Shown here one piece after another: positions 24,792 to 32,894 of a stretch of 64,000 nucleotides of DNA. The notes beneath the pieces are model-generated. The model searched no databases. It was given only the letters and a program-made list of their open reading frames with translations, and was not told the origin of the DNA. The translations under genes were made by a program, and so were the position numbers. Positions within the stretch are counted from its first letter, which is position 1. Every line of letters starts with the position of its first letter. Location: the NCBI GenBank assembly GCA_003223645.1, contig QHVT01000024.1, forward strand, positions 1 to 64,000, in the 5' to 3' direction. This stretch comes from Acidobacteriota bacterium (lineage in GTDB: Bacteria > Acidobacteriota > Thermoanaerobaculia > Gp7-AA8).

Positions 24792-25217
24792 TCACGCGGC
24801 GCTCGGGGCGGCAATGTTTGCCTGTACGAGGCCCGTCGTCACGGCCTCCAACAGAGCCTCGAGCTCGAAGGGTTTCGTAATCACGGCCCAGACGTCCTTG
24901 TCGAAGACGTCGGCCTTCGTCCGGTATCCATCGTTTGCGGAAATGACGATGATCGGGATGTGCTGCAGCGAGGGATCGGTGGCTCGCTCGCGCAGGACAT
25001 CCATGCCCGATACTCCAGGCATCATCAGATCCATGACCACGAGATCGATGTTGCCGGCATGCATCTCCGCAAGCGCTTCCCGTCCGTCGCGCGCCTCCAG
25101 CAATCGGAAGCCTCGGTGCCTCAGGAAGGTCACGAGCAGCAATCGAATGCTCTTATCGTCATCGACGATGAGGATCCGATTGGCGGGAACGCCCATTCGC
25201 TGCGTCCCGGGAGTCAT
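24792..25217 (-). CDS. Single-domain response regulator (REC)
   Basis: A 141-residue receiver protein. The start at 25217 overlaps the stop of the 81-residue gene (ATGA). Acidic pocket: ILIVDDDKSIRLLLVTFL; phospho-acceptor Asp in LVVMDLMMPGVSGMDVL; Thr/Ser in IIVISAN; Lys in VITKPFELEALLEAV. No output domain follows, so it acts by protein contact or as a phosphate sink, as CheY-type proteins do. It is the last gene of the operon headed by the CheB-CheR-kinase hybrid, its likely partner. Confidence 0.93.
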   Translation of the reverse strand: MTPGTQRMGVPANRILIVDDDKSIRLLLVTFLRHRGFRLLEARDGREALAEMHAGNIDLVVMDLMMPGVSGMDVLRERATDPSLQHIPIIVISANDGYRTKADVFDKDVWAVITKPFELEALLEAVTTGLVQANIAAPSAA

Positions 25218-25459
25218 GCCTGGACGACCCATTGTTTGTGAAGCTCGAAACTCTCCGTGCCGGCGGGCCAGAGACCGAACGGAAGATAGAAATAGCCGTC
25301 GCCGGAAGCGCGTCCTTTTCTGATCAGCTCCGTCATGCTCCGGCAACAGGCATCACTGCGGCGCACGGTATCCCGCTCAAATTGCACGCCGGTTCGCTCT
25401 GCAACTCCCTCGAACACGCGGATCTCGTCAAAGGCTCGACTCACAAGCATGCCCTCCAA
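25214..25459 (-). CDS. Small hypothetical protein, 81 aa
   Basis: I do not recognise this protein. It opens MEGMLVSRAFDEIRVFEGVA, contains a polar middle with two adjacent Cys (DACCRSM), and ends GYFYLPFGLWPAGTESFELHKQW. No membrane helix. It is 43 bp downstream of the L,D-transpeptidase gene and overlaps the response regulator by 4 bp, so translation is coupled to the regulator. That coupling suggests a role in the same signalling pathway. Confidence 0.6.
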   Translation of the reverse strand: MEGMLVSRAFDEIRVFEGVAERTGVQFERDTVRRSDACCRSMTELIRKGRASGDGYFYLPFGLWPAGTESFELHKQWVVQA

Positions 25460-25502
25460 TGATGCAAGACTGCGCCCGCATTGGCTCGCTCAGATCGCCG
25501 CC

Positions 25503-26441
25503 TCAATAAATCACGACTTCGTCGCCGATGTTGGCGATGGAATAGAGCGTGGCGATGTCGCGGTCGCCGAGGCGAACGCAACCATGGGAAACCGAGCGGC
25601 CGAGTTGGGTGGTCTGCTGCGTTCCATGCAGTGCGTATCCGTCGCCGAGGTTCAGGCGAAAGGCGCCGAGGACCTTGTCGAATCTGCGCTGCTTCACGCC
25701 GACGGGCGGGATGACGAGGGCGTTCCCGGCGCGGATCATCGTTCCGGGCGGAAGCTCGCGCTCGACGCCGTTCCTGATCTCGACGACGGTGTCGCCTTTC
25801 ACTCTCAGCACACGTTCGGAAACGGGAGGTGTCTTTTCACTGCCAAGCCAGCCCCACACGCCGGTTTCGCGGACAGGCGCGGGCGCGCTTCCCGTGGCCG
25901 CATCGATGGAATCACCGCGGTTGAGGCGAACGACGCGAAGACCGGACTTGCGCGCTTCCTCCACATAGTGCCAGTCGGGCGGAACCCAGACCGGATTCTC
26001 TTCCTTCGACACGATTCTGAATTTACCGATCGGCGTGTCGAAGACCATGGTCCTGCCCTGATCGACCAGCGTCGTTCCTTTTCCCGTCGAGCAAACAGCT
26101 TCGAAGATGATGTTCCGATCGCGTCGGACGTACACCTTGTTCTCCGCGGTGGAAACGAGAATGGTCTGATCCGTATCCTCGAAATCTCGCAGCGCGGTAC
26201 CGGCGTCCGAGAGCTTCGAGGTGACGGAATCGATCCCGGCCTGACGCTCGGCCGTTTGCGCTCGGAGCGCACGGAACATGGCACCGCGGTCGTGTTCGAT
26301 CAGCTCGTCGACGACCTCGAAGCGGCGGAAGCGGCGCATCTCGCGCAGGTTCATCGCTTCAGCGGCGGCGGCGATCGAGCAGACGGCGAGAGCGATGATG
26401 AGCAGCGCCCATGATGCGAGGAATCCCAACGATCGTTTCAT
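25503..26441 (-). CDS. L,D-transpeptidase (YkuD family)
   Basis: A 312-residue protein with an N-terminal signal or anchor (FLASWALLIIALAVCSIAAAA). The catalytic motif is complete: HGTQQTTQLGRSVSHGCVRLGDRD, with His-Gly-Cys-Arg of the YkuD active site near the C-terminus. A conserved TPIGKFRIVSKEENPVWVPP stretch precedes it. The enzyme makes or exchanges 3-3 crosslinks, or attaches proteins, in peptidoglycan. It is the third of three consecutive exported proteins in the operon and follows a YkuD-like protein without the catalytic Cys. Confidence 0.9.
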   Translation of the reverse strand: MKRSLGFLASWALLIIALAVCSIAAAAEAMNLREMRRFRRFEVVDELIEHDRGAMFRALRAQTAERQAGIDSVTSKLSDAGTALRDFEDTDQTILVSTAENKVYVRRDRNIIFEAVCSTGKGTTLVDQGRTMVFDTPIGKFRIVSKEENPVWVPPDWHYVEEARKSGLRVVRLNRGDSIDAATGSAPAPVRETGVWGWLGSEKTPPVSERVLRVKGDTVVEIRNGVERELPPGTMIRAGNALVIPPVGVKQRRFDKVLGAFRLNLGDGYALHGTQQTTQLGRSVSHGCVRLGDRDIATLYSIANIGDEVVIY

Positions 26442-26450
26442 GTCATGTTC

Positions 26451-27179
26451 TCAATAGATGTAGACGCGTGTAGTAGCCGAGATCCGCGGCCAGATTGCAC
26501 GCATCTGGTCCTCGGCGATCATGAAGGAGCCCGGTTTCGCGCCGGCGAGCGGACTGTCCGCAGACGGCGGCGAATGAATGACGTACCCGTTCGGCAGCAG
26601 GACCACGTACTTCCCAAGTCCGCCCGGCACCTGTGCCGGAACCTTTGGAATGGGCGCATTCCGCATTGCCCACGCCCAGGCCGGAACTTCCCACGGTTGA
26701 TCGACGAGCTTTCCGATCACCGTCACGCCCCCTTTCAGAGGGACGAACTGCCAGCGCTTTCCCTCCGCCGTCACCACGCGCGGCTCGCCGATGACGACAT
26801 CCATCTCGCGCACGATCTCGGGTCCGAAGTGCAGCCGCAGCTTGTGGCTCGAGGTGTCGATGGCGAGATAGAACTCCGCGGCGTCAAAACTCCGCGTCAT
26901 CGCCAGGCGCCCGGTCAGCTCGCGGTCGAGCGACTCGCGGCTCAGCTCCATCGACGCGAGGTCGCTTCGGATCTTCGCCAGCGGATACGGCGACGCGGCG
27001 TGCGTCCGCACGATCCGATCGAACTTCGCGTCGAGCCGGAGGCGATGCTGCCACGCGCCGGCGAGAACAGCGACGCCCGACAACAATATGAGGAGGTTGA
27101 ACCAGAGCGCCGGACGGCGCACGCGGCGGCGCGACGGCGAATTGGGGCGATATTCACTGCGACGATCGGATGTGACCAT
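26451..27179 (-). CDS. YkuD-like protein lacking the catalytic cysteine
   Basis: A 242-residue protein anchored by one N-terminal helix (LWFNLLILLSGVAVLAGAW). The body is similar in layout to the neighbouring L,D-transpeptidase (DTSSHKLRLHFG ... VIGEPRVV ... PNGYVIHSPP), but where an active YkuD has HGCxR it reads PGSFMIAEDQMRAIW, so no nucleophile is present. The frame is intact and the gene is 9 bp from the active paralogue. It may be a regulatory or scaffolding partner. Relationship to YkuD is inferred from layout and context, not from a conserved active site. Confidence 0.65.
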   Translation of the reverse strand: MVTSDRRSEYRPNSPSRRRVRRPALWFNLLILLSGVAVLAGAWQHRLRLDAKFDRIVRTHAASPYPLAKIRSDLASMELSRESLDRELTGRLAMTRSFDAAEFYLAIDTSSHKLRLHFGPEIVREMDVVIGEPRVVTAEGKRWQFVPLKGGVTVIGKLVDQPWEVPAWAWAMRNAPIPKVPAQVPGGLGKYVVLLPNGYVIHSPPSADSPLAGAKPGSFMIAEDQMRAIWPRISATTRVYIY

Positions 27180-27192
27180 ATCTCCTTTGTGA

Positions 27193-28539
27193 TCAGAATC
27201 TCTTCATGGCGAACAGCCCGGCGCCGGTGACGAGAGCAATCAGGATCGCCAGCGCAAACCCATCGAGCGTCGGCGCGCCCGGAATCGTGGCCGCGGGAAG
27301 AATCGTCAACGTGTAAGATCTCGCGCCGATGCAACCGTTCGCGTCGGTCGCACGGATCGTGACGTTGAAGAAACCCGTCTGCACAGGCACACCGCTGATG
27401 AGGCCCGAGGCCGGGTTGAGCGACAGGCCGCCCGGCAGCGCGCCGCTGGCGATCGTGTAGGTGTACGGCGTGGTTCCTCCCGACGCGGTGACCGACTGTG
27501 AGTAGGGCGTTCCGAGCATGCCCGGCGGCAGCGTGGCGGGACTCAGCGTAATGACCGGGCAGGTCGGGCTGCTGGCAATTCCGATCGTGTAGAGGCGGCT
27601 TCCCGAGCAGCCGTTCGCGTCGGTCGCCGTGATCGTGAACGTGAACGTGCCGGGGGTAGTCGGTGAACCGGTGATCGCTCCCGTAGCGGAGTTGAGAATC
27701 AGACCCGGCGGCAGCGTGCCGCTCGATACGGAAAACGCATACGGGGCTGTCCCGCCGGACCCGGAGACGATCTGGTTGTACGGAACGCCGACCACACCGT
27801 TCGGCAGTGTCACCGGATTCACGGTGATGATCGGGCAGACGACACCGGGGCCGCAGGTATGCACGTTGTTGGTATCGAGCGTAACGGCGCCGTTTCGCGC
27901 CAGCGCTCTGCCGGAGGTGTTGGCGCCGGTCGTGAGCGTGATGCTCGTGAGAGCCAGGATGTCTCCGGAGAACGAAGTGCCTGTTCCGAGCGTTGCGGAG
28001 CTGCCGACCTGCCAGTACACATTGTTGCAACCGCTGCCGGCATTGATGACCGTGACGGATGAGCCGCTCGCCGTCGTGAGCGTGCTCCCGATCTTGAACA
28101 GGAACAGCGCGTTCGGATTGCCGAGGCCATTGAGAGTCAGCGCGCCGGTGAGTTGGGCGGACGACGAGAAGCAGTAGACGCCCGGCGTCAGCGTCAATCC
28201 TCCGAGATTCTGGCCGGTCAGATCAACCGTGCACGGCGTCGACGCGATGTTGTTGTAGGCCGTTGTGAGGTCGTTCTGCGCCTGCATCGCCACGGCATCG
28301 TTGCTGTGGATCGCCCCCCCGACGACGACACCAGGAGGAAAGCCGGCTACCGCGCTGCCGGGGCTGACGCCGACGTTGCCGTTGACCGTGGTCGCGCCGG
28401 TGTTGGTGACGGTAGATCCGCCGAGCACGCCAAAATTCTGCGCAGTGCCGAGGGAGATCTGTGCGGTTGCCGGTGATGCGACGACGAGAAACGCCGCGAT
28501 CGCGAAGATCGTCACGGGGCTGATATACGTTCGCTTCAA
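27193..28539 (-). CDS. DUF3494 ice-binding-like surface protein with C-terminal sorting signal
   Basis: A 448-residue exported protein. Signal peptide ends ASPATAQ. Residues ~28-230 match DUF3494/ice-binding-like domains (LGTAQNFGVLGGSTVTNTG ... VGVSPGSAVAGFPPG), a beta-helix fold used for ice or surface adhesion. Two Ig/He_PIG-type repeats follow (GVVGVPYNQIVSGSGGTAPY and GMLGTPYSQSVTASGGTTPY). The C-terminus, GAPTLDGFALAILIALVTGAGLFAMKRF, fits an IPTL-CTERM-like tripartite signal (PTL, helix, basic end) for exosortase-type processing. No sortase is in the window. Confidence 0.85.
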   Translation of the reverse strand: MKRTYISPVTIFAIAAFLVVASPATAQISLGTAQNFGVLGGSTVTNTGATTVNGNVGVSPGSAVAGFPPGVVVGGAIHSNDAVAMQAQNDLTTAYNNIASTPCTVDLTGQNLGGLTLTPGVYCFSSSAQLTGALTLNGLGNPNALFLFKIGSTLTTASGSSVTVINAGSGCNNVYWQVGSSATLGTGTSFSGDILALTSITLTTGANTSGRALARNGAVTLDTNNVHTCGPGVVCPIITVNPVTLPNGVVGVPYNQIVSGSGGTAPYAFSVSSGTLPPGLILNSATGAITGSPTTPGTFTFTITATDANGCSGSRLYTIGIASSPTCPVITLSPATLPPGMLGTPYSQSVTASGGTTPYTYTIASGALPGGLSLNPASGLISGVPVQTGFFNVTIRATDANGCIGARSYTLTILPAATIPGAPTLDGFALAILIALVTGAGLFAMKRF

Positions 28540-28567
28540 GTGAAGCTCCTTTCGTCAAACGGCGGTT

Positions 28568-28828
28568 TCAGAACTTGATTTCCTGGCTGGCTGCCCTGAT
28601 GTTACACGGCTCGCAAAGCCAACCTCGTTCCATGAGCTTGAAGGGACCGTCACTCTCGTCGCGGAAGAGCGTTCGGATCTCATGGCACCAGTCGCAACGG
28701 ACGGCATGAGGGTTCCCGAAATCAGGGTTGGCCCGAAGGATCTCCGCGGCCACCTCTTTCTCCCCGGCAATCAAATCGTCGCTGCGAAGAACTCTGCCGG
28801 CGGTCAGTCGAACGGCTTGTCTGGTCAT
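28568..28828 (-). CDS. Small zinc-ribbon-like protein, 86 aa
   Basis: The C-terminal half has two Cys pairs, CDWCHE and LCEPC, 24 residues apart, typical of a zinc ribbon or treble-clef knuckle. The N-terminal half is alpha-helical (AGEKEVAAEILRANPDFG). The ATG overlaps the stop of the kinase gene (4-bp overlap) and the gene is 28 bp upstream of the DUF3494 gene, so it belongs to the same transcript. Function unknown; nucleic-acid or protein binding is plausible. Confidence 0.65.
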   Translation of the reverse strand: MTRQAVRLTAGRVLRSDDLIAGEKEVAAEILRANPDFGNPHAVRCDWCHEIRTLFRDESDGPFKLMERGWLCEPCNIRAASQEIKF

Positions 28829-31800
28829 GAGCGCTCCTTGGTATCGGTTGTCACTGCACGGCGTCCATCGGCTCGTCGAGGTCTTCCGGAGCGGCGCCCC
28901 TGCCGGAAAGAGCCGGCGTCTGCCGTGAGCATCGAATCGAGCAGCGGCAGCGTGACGGTGAACGTCGAGCCACGGCCGAGGCCCGGGCTCTCGACCCGCA
29001 CGCTCCCGCCGTGAAGTTTGACGATCTGCGCGACGATCGACAGACCGATCCCGAGTCCCGGCAACTGACGGCCCGTCGCATCGGCCTGACGGTACAAGTC
29101 GAAAACGTGCGGAATGAAGTGGGCGCTGATGCCGGCGCCGTCATCGATGACCGACAACCGCGCGCTGTTCCCGTCCCGCTCGAGCCGGACGTCGACGGCG
29201 CCTCCGGCCGGCGTGAACTTGATGGCGTTGCTCAGCAGGTTCCACACGACCTGCAGCAACCGCACGCGGTCGCCGCGCAAGGGCGCGGGGTCCAACACGA
29301 GATCCGAACGGAGCTGTATCTCGCGAGCGCTCACGCTGAGAGCGGTCATCTCGACGGCCGACCGGACGACGGCCGCCAGATCGATCTCCGTCATCTCCAT
29401 CCTCAGCTTCTGCTCCCGAATGCGCGTGACGTCGATCAGGTCTTCGATGAACGTTCGCAGGAGAGTGGCCCCTTCGTCGACGCGAACGAGGGCTTCGGCG
29501 TGCAGGTCCGGATTGCTCTTCGCCAATTGCACCCAGCCGATGATCGACGTGAGCGGCGTGCGCAGCTCGTGAGCGACGGTGCCGAGGAATGCGTCCTTGT
29601 AGCGGTTTGCGCTCTCCGCCTCGCGGAACAGCATGGCCGTGTCGATGGCCACGGCCGCACGTTGCGACAACTCTTCGGCGAGTTGCAGGTCGACCTCGTC
29701 GTACCGCCGGCGCGAGGAGGAGAACGTCGTCGTGCCCAGTACCTTGTCGCGCACGATCAGCGGCACGCTGATGAGCGACCGCACGCCGAGCGCGCCGATG
29801 AGCTGCAGGATCTTCGCTTCCGGCTGGAGGCCGGTCAGGTGCGACTCGGCAATGTCGGTGAGCAGCACCGACTTGCGCAGCAGAAGCGCCTGAGGCGCGC
29901 CCGGTGCGTGCTCGGGCTCGCGAAAGGCGATCTCCTGGAACTGCAGCGCCAGGTCGCGCAGCACCGGATTCGCGTGCGAGACCGTCAGGTGACGGATCGT
30001 GCCGTCCTCATTGACGAGGTCCACCGCGCACCAGTCGGCGAATGCCGACGTCGAGAGGCGCGTCAGAGACTCGAGCGTCGTCTCGTAGTCGAGCGACGAC
30101 GCCAGGAGAGCGCTGGCCTGGGAGAGCATGTCGGCGGCACGCGTCGCTTCCTCGGCGACGAGGACGCTTTTCTTCAGCACGTTGATGTCGAGGACGGCCA
30201 CGATCGCGCCGTCGATTTCTCCCCCCGCGGTGCGATACGCACGAATGCGCAACAGCCGCCATTCGCCGGCCGCATCCTGCACTTCGACGTCGGCGGCGGT
30301 GGCCGTCTCGACGACTGCTCCGACGAGCTTCTCGAGATGAGAGAGGTCGAGGGTCGATTTCGCCTCGCGGAGAGGCCGGCCGATCGCATCCGCACGCAGG
30401 TTGAACAGCAAGCCGGCGGTGATGTTGAAACGGCGGACGGTCAGGTCGATGCCGACAAAGAGGATCGGGATCTCGACGGCGCCGAGCACGTTCTCGATGT
30501 CGTCGTTCATCCTCACGAGCGCCATGTTGCGGAGCCGAAGCTCATCGTTCAGCGTGCTCAGCTCCTCGTTCGTCGACTGCAGCTCTTCCTTGGCCGTCTC
30601 CAGCTCTTCGTTCGTGCTGCGAAGCTCTTCATCGCTCGACTGCGCTTCCTCGGCCGCTGCGGAGGCCTCGTCGGCCAGCTGCTCGCGATCGTGGATTGCG
30701 GCCGCGAGCGCATGCCGCAGACCGGCGATCTCCCCTCGCCTGCCGGCCGTCTCCACTTTGCGCGTCGTTCCGCCGGCGGGAGTGCTGCGGAAGACGATCC
30801 AGCAGCGGTCGTGACCGGGCGGAGGCGTGCCGTACGGAATCACGTCGAACGCGACACCGCGGCGAACGTCGCCTTCCGCGACGAGAATGTCTTTCCTGCT
30901 GACGATGACCTGTTCGCGGAACGCGCGGCGGACCGCGGGGCGTAGCACCGCCAATACTTCGTGATTCCGAACCAGGCCGAAGAGGTCCAGCGATGCATCG
31001 CCCGGCTCCAGCGCGATGAACGGCGCAACGTTGCCCCGGATGCGCGTGATCTCCATCCGTTCATTGATGAGCACACCGCACGGCGCGAGATGCGCGGCGA
31101 GGAAGGAATCATCTTCGGCGGGGGCGGCGCTTCCGGCGCGGCTGCCGGGGGGCGGAGACGACGATGCGACGGCAACGTTCGATCGCGGTGCACGAGGCCT
31201 GACGTCCAACGTCGCCAAGGCATCCGGGATCTCGCGCTTGCGGTAGATCAGCGGTTTGGCCGAGACCGCAGTGAGCTGATTGGTCGTGCCGCGCAGATTC
31301 TCCGAGCTGCCGAGCATCAGGAAGCCGCCCGGCGCGAGCGCGTACTGGAGGAGCGCGACTGCTTTCTTCTGCAGCTCCGAATCGAAGTAGATCAGCACGT
31401 TGCAGCAGGTGATGAGATCGACCCTCGAGTACGGCGGGTCGCGGCTGACATCGTGCGCGGCGAAAGTACAAAGCTCGCGCAGCGACTTCGTGATCTTGTA
31501 GCCGCCCGCAACCGGCGTGAAGAATCGCGCCAGGCGCACCGCGCTCACGCCGCTCAGTGCATGTTGCGTGTACGACGCAACCCGCGCCTTCGCCAGCGAC
31601 TGCTCGTTGATGTCGGTCCCGTAGATGGAGATCCGCGGTGCATGCGGACGATCGTCGAGAAACTCGAGCAGAGTGATGGCGAGCGAGTAAACCTCTTCGC
31701 CCGTCGAGCATCCCGCCACCCAGATGCGCAGGTTGTCCTCGGCTCCGCGGTTCTCGACGAGCGCCGGAAAGACGACGCTCTTGAGCGCATCGAAACGCGC

Positions 31801-32700
31801 GGGCTCACGAAAGAACGAGGTGACGCCGATCAGCAGATCCTGATAGAGCGCCTCGACGGCGGCGCCGTCTTTCCCCAGGAGGTCGCTGTAGCTGCCAAGG
31901 CTGTCGTGGTTGCCGAGGAGCACGCGCCGCAGGATGCGCCGCTCGATGGTGGCCCGTTTGAAGTGGCTGAAGTCGACCGGATGGCGGCTTTGCAGCAGCT
32001 CGAGAACGCGATCGAACTCCGCGGCGGTCGCCGGCACGGCCGGTCTGTCTTCAGGGGAAGCGTCATGACGAACGATGCGCACCAGCCGCTCCGCGATGCC
32101 GGCCGGCGGCAGGACGAAGTCCGCTGCGACGGCCGCCGCGCGCGGCATGACATCGAACTTCGCGCTCTCGGGACTCTGCGCGAACGTGATCCCTCCCGCC
32201 TCGTGAATGGCCTGCAGTCCGAGGGCTCCGTCCGCGTCATTGCCGGACAACACGACGCCAATCGCGCCGCTCTTCTGCTCCTTCGCCAGCGAGGACAAGA
32301 AGCTGTCCAGCGGACGATGCGGCACTTTCGCGGTGCGCGGCTTCAGCCGGAGGACGCCGTCCTGAATCGTCATCTCCCTATCGGGCGGAATCACGTAGAT
32401 GTGGTCGCGCTCGACGCGCATTCCGTCGGTCACTTCCTGAACGGGAATCGCCGTCGCGCCGGCCAGGATGTCGACGAGCATGCTGTGGTGGCGCGGATCG
32501 AGATGCTGGATCAGTACGAAGGCCAGTCCGGTCCCGGCCGGTATGGCGGAAACGAGCTCGATGAAGGCGTCGAGACCGCCGGCCGATGCGCCGATGCCGG
32601 CCACCCGAACCGCGGTTCCGTTGCGAGGGTGTTCCTCCGGGAGAGAGGGGACCTGCTGTGACGCCGGAGGCTTCGCCGGGCTGCGAGCTCGGATTGCCAT
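28825..32700 (-). CDS. CheB-CheR-PAS-GAF-histidine kinase hybrid
   Basis: A 1291-residue cytoplasmic sensor; start at 32700 has AAAGGATGG upstream. Residues ~30-215: CheB methylesterase (GIGASAGG nucleophile Ser39, QHLDPRHHSML, LSGNDADGALG). ~235-500: CheR methyltransferase (RRILRRV, SAM motif VAGCSTGEEVYSLAI, CCNVLIYFD). A Glu/Ser-rich coiled coil leads to a PAS (~700-800) and a GAF (~870-1010) domain. The C-terminus has HisKA (AHELRTPLTSIIGWVQ) and HATPase (NLLSNAIKFTP, DDGAGIS, GLGIGLSIVAQIV). CheB lacks its own receiver. It probably signals through the REC protein at the end of the operon rather than through a flagellar system; no che or flagellar genes are present. Confidence 0.93.
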   Translation of the reverse strand: MAIRARSPAKPPASQQVPSLPEEHPRNGTAVRVAGIGASAGGLDAFIELVSAIPAGTGLAFVLIQHLDPRHHSMLVDILAGATAIPVQEVTDGMRVERDHIYVIPPDREMTIQDGVLRLKPRTAKVPHRPLDSFLSSLAKEQKSGAIGVVLSGNDADGALGLQAIHEAGGITFAQSPESAKFDVMPRAAAVAADFVLPPAGIAERLVRIVRHDASPEDRPAVPATAAEFDRVLELLQSRHPVDFSHFKRATIERRILRRVLLGNHDSLGSYSDLLGKDGAAVEALYQDLLIGVTSFFREPARFDALKSVVFPALVENRGAEDNLRIWVAGCSTGEEVYSLAITLLEFLDDRPHAPRISIYGTDINEQSLAKARVASYTQHALSGVSAVRLARFFTPVAGGYKITKSLRELCTFAAHDVSRDPPYSRVDLITCCNVLIYFDSELQKKAVALLQYALAPGGFLMLGSSENLRGTTNQLTAVSAKPLIYRKREIPDALATLDVRPRAPRSNVAVASSSPPPGSRAGSAAPAEDDSFLAAHLAPCGVLINERMEITRIRGNVAPFIALEPGDASLDLFGLVRNHEVLAVLRPAVRRAFREQVIVSRKDILVAEGDVRRGVAFDVIPYGTPPPGHDRCWIVFRSTPAGGTTRKVETAGRRGEIAGLRHALAAAIHDREQLADEASAAAEEAQSSDEELRSTNEELETAKEELQSTNEELSTLNDELRLRNMALVRMNDDIENVLGAVEIPILFVGIDLTVRRFNITAGLLFNLRADAIGRPLREAKSTLDLSHLEKLVGAVVETATAADVEVQDAAGEWRLLRIRAYRTAGGEIDGAIVAVLDINVLKKSVLVAEEATRAADMLSQASALLASSLDYETTLESLTRLSTSAFADWCAVDLVNEDGTIRHLTVSHANPVLRDLALQFQEIAFREPEHAPGAPQALLLRKSVLLTDIAESHLTGLQPEAKILQLIGALGVRSLISVPLIVRDKVLGTTTFSSSRRRYDEVDLQLAEELSQRAAVAIDTAMLFREAESANRYKDAFLGTVAHELRTPLTSIIGWVQLAKSNPDLHAEALVRVDEGATLLRTFIEDLIDVTRIREQKLRMEMTEIDLAAVVRSAVEMTALSVSAREIQLRSDLVLDPAPLRGDRVRLLQVVWNLLSNAIKFTPAGGAVDVRLERDGNSARLSVIDDGAGISAHFIPHVFDLYRQADATGRQLPGLGIGLSIVAQIVKLHGGSVRVESPGLGRGSTFTVTLPLLDSMLTADAGSFRQGRRSGRPRRADGRRAVTTDTKERS

Positions 32701-32846
32701 GGACCATCCTTTCGAGAACGTCTGAGGATGGAGGCGGTCGCGGAACGCGCACGGGGTTTGCCGAGATGGCAGCCGACTCATGCGCGCCTGTCACAACCGA
32801 CTGGATCAGGCGTGTACAGATGTAACTCCATCAGTGTACACCGTCG

Positions 32847-32894
32847 TTTCCGATTTGGCAATGATTCTTAATGACATTGCCTAGTTGGCGAGGT
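32847..32894 (+). promoter_or_regulatory. Candidate paired XRE operator upstream of the GT2 gene
   Basis: Two half-sites 30 bp apart: TTTCCGATTTGGCAATGA at 32847 and TTGCCTAGTTGGCGAGGT at 32877, sharing the core CCnAnnTGGC. The same core pair with the same 30-bp step occurs upstream of the XRE gene. The second half-site is weak (10 of 18 positions matching) and falls inside the annotated GT2 reading frame. An inexact dyad TGTACA-N16-TGTACA lies just upstream (32812-32840). Confidence 0.5.

Noticed and set aside
29011-32661. Long plus-strand frames opposite the CheB-CheR-kinase gene
   Set aside because: Antisense to clear CheB, CheR, PAS, GAF and HisKA motifs on the minus strand.
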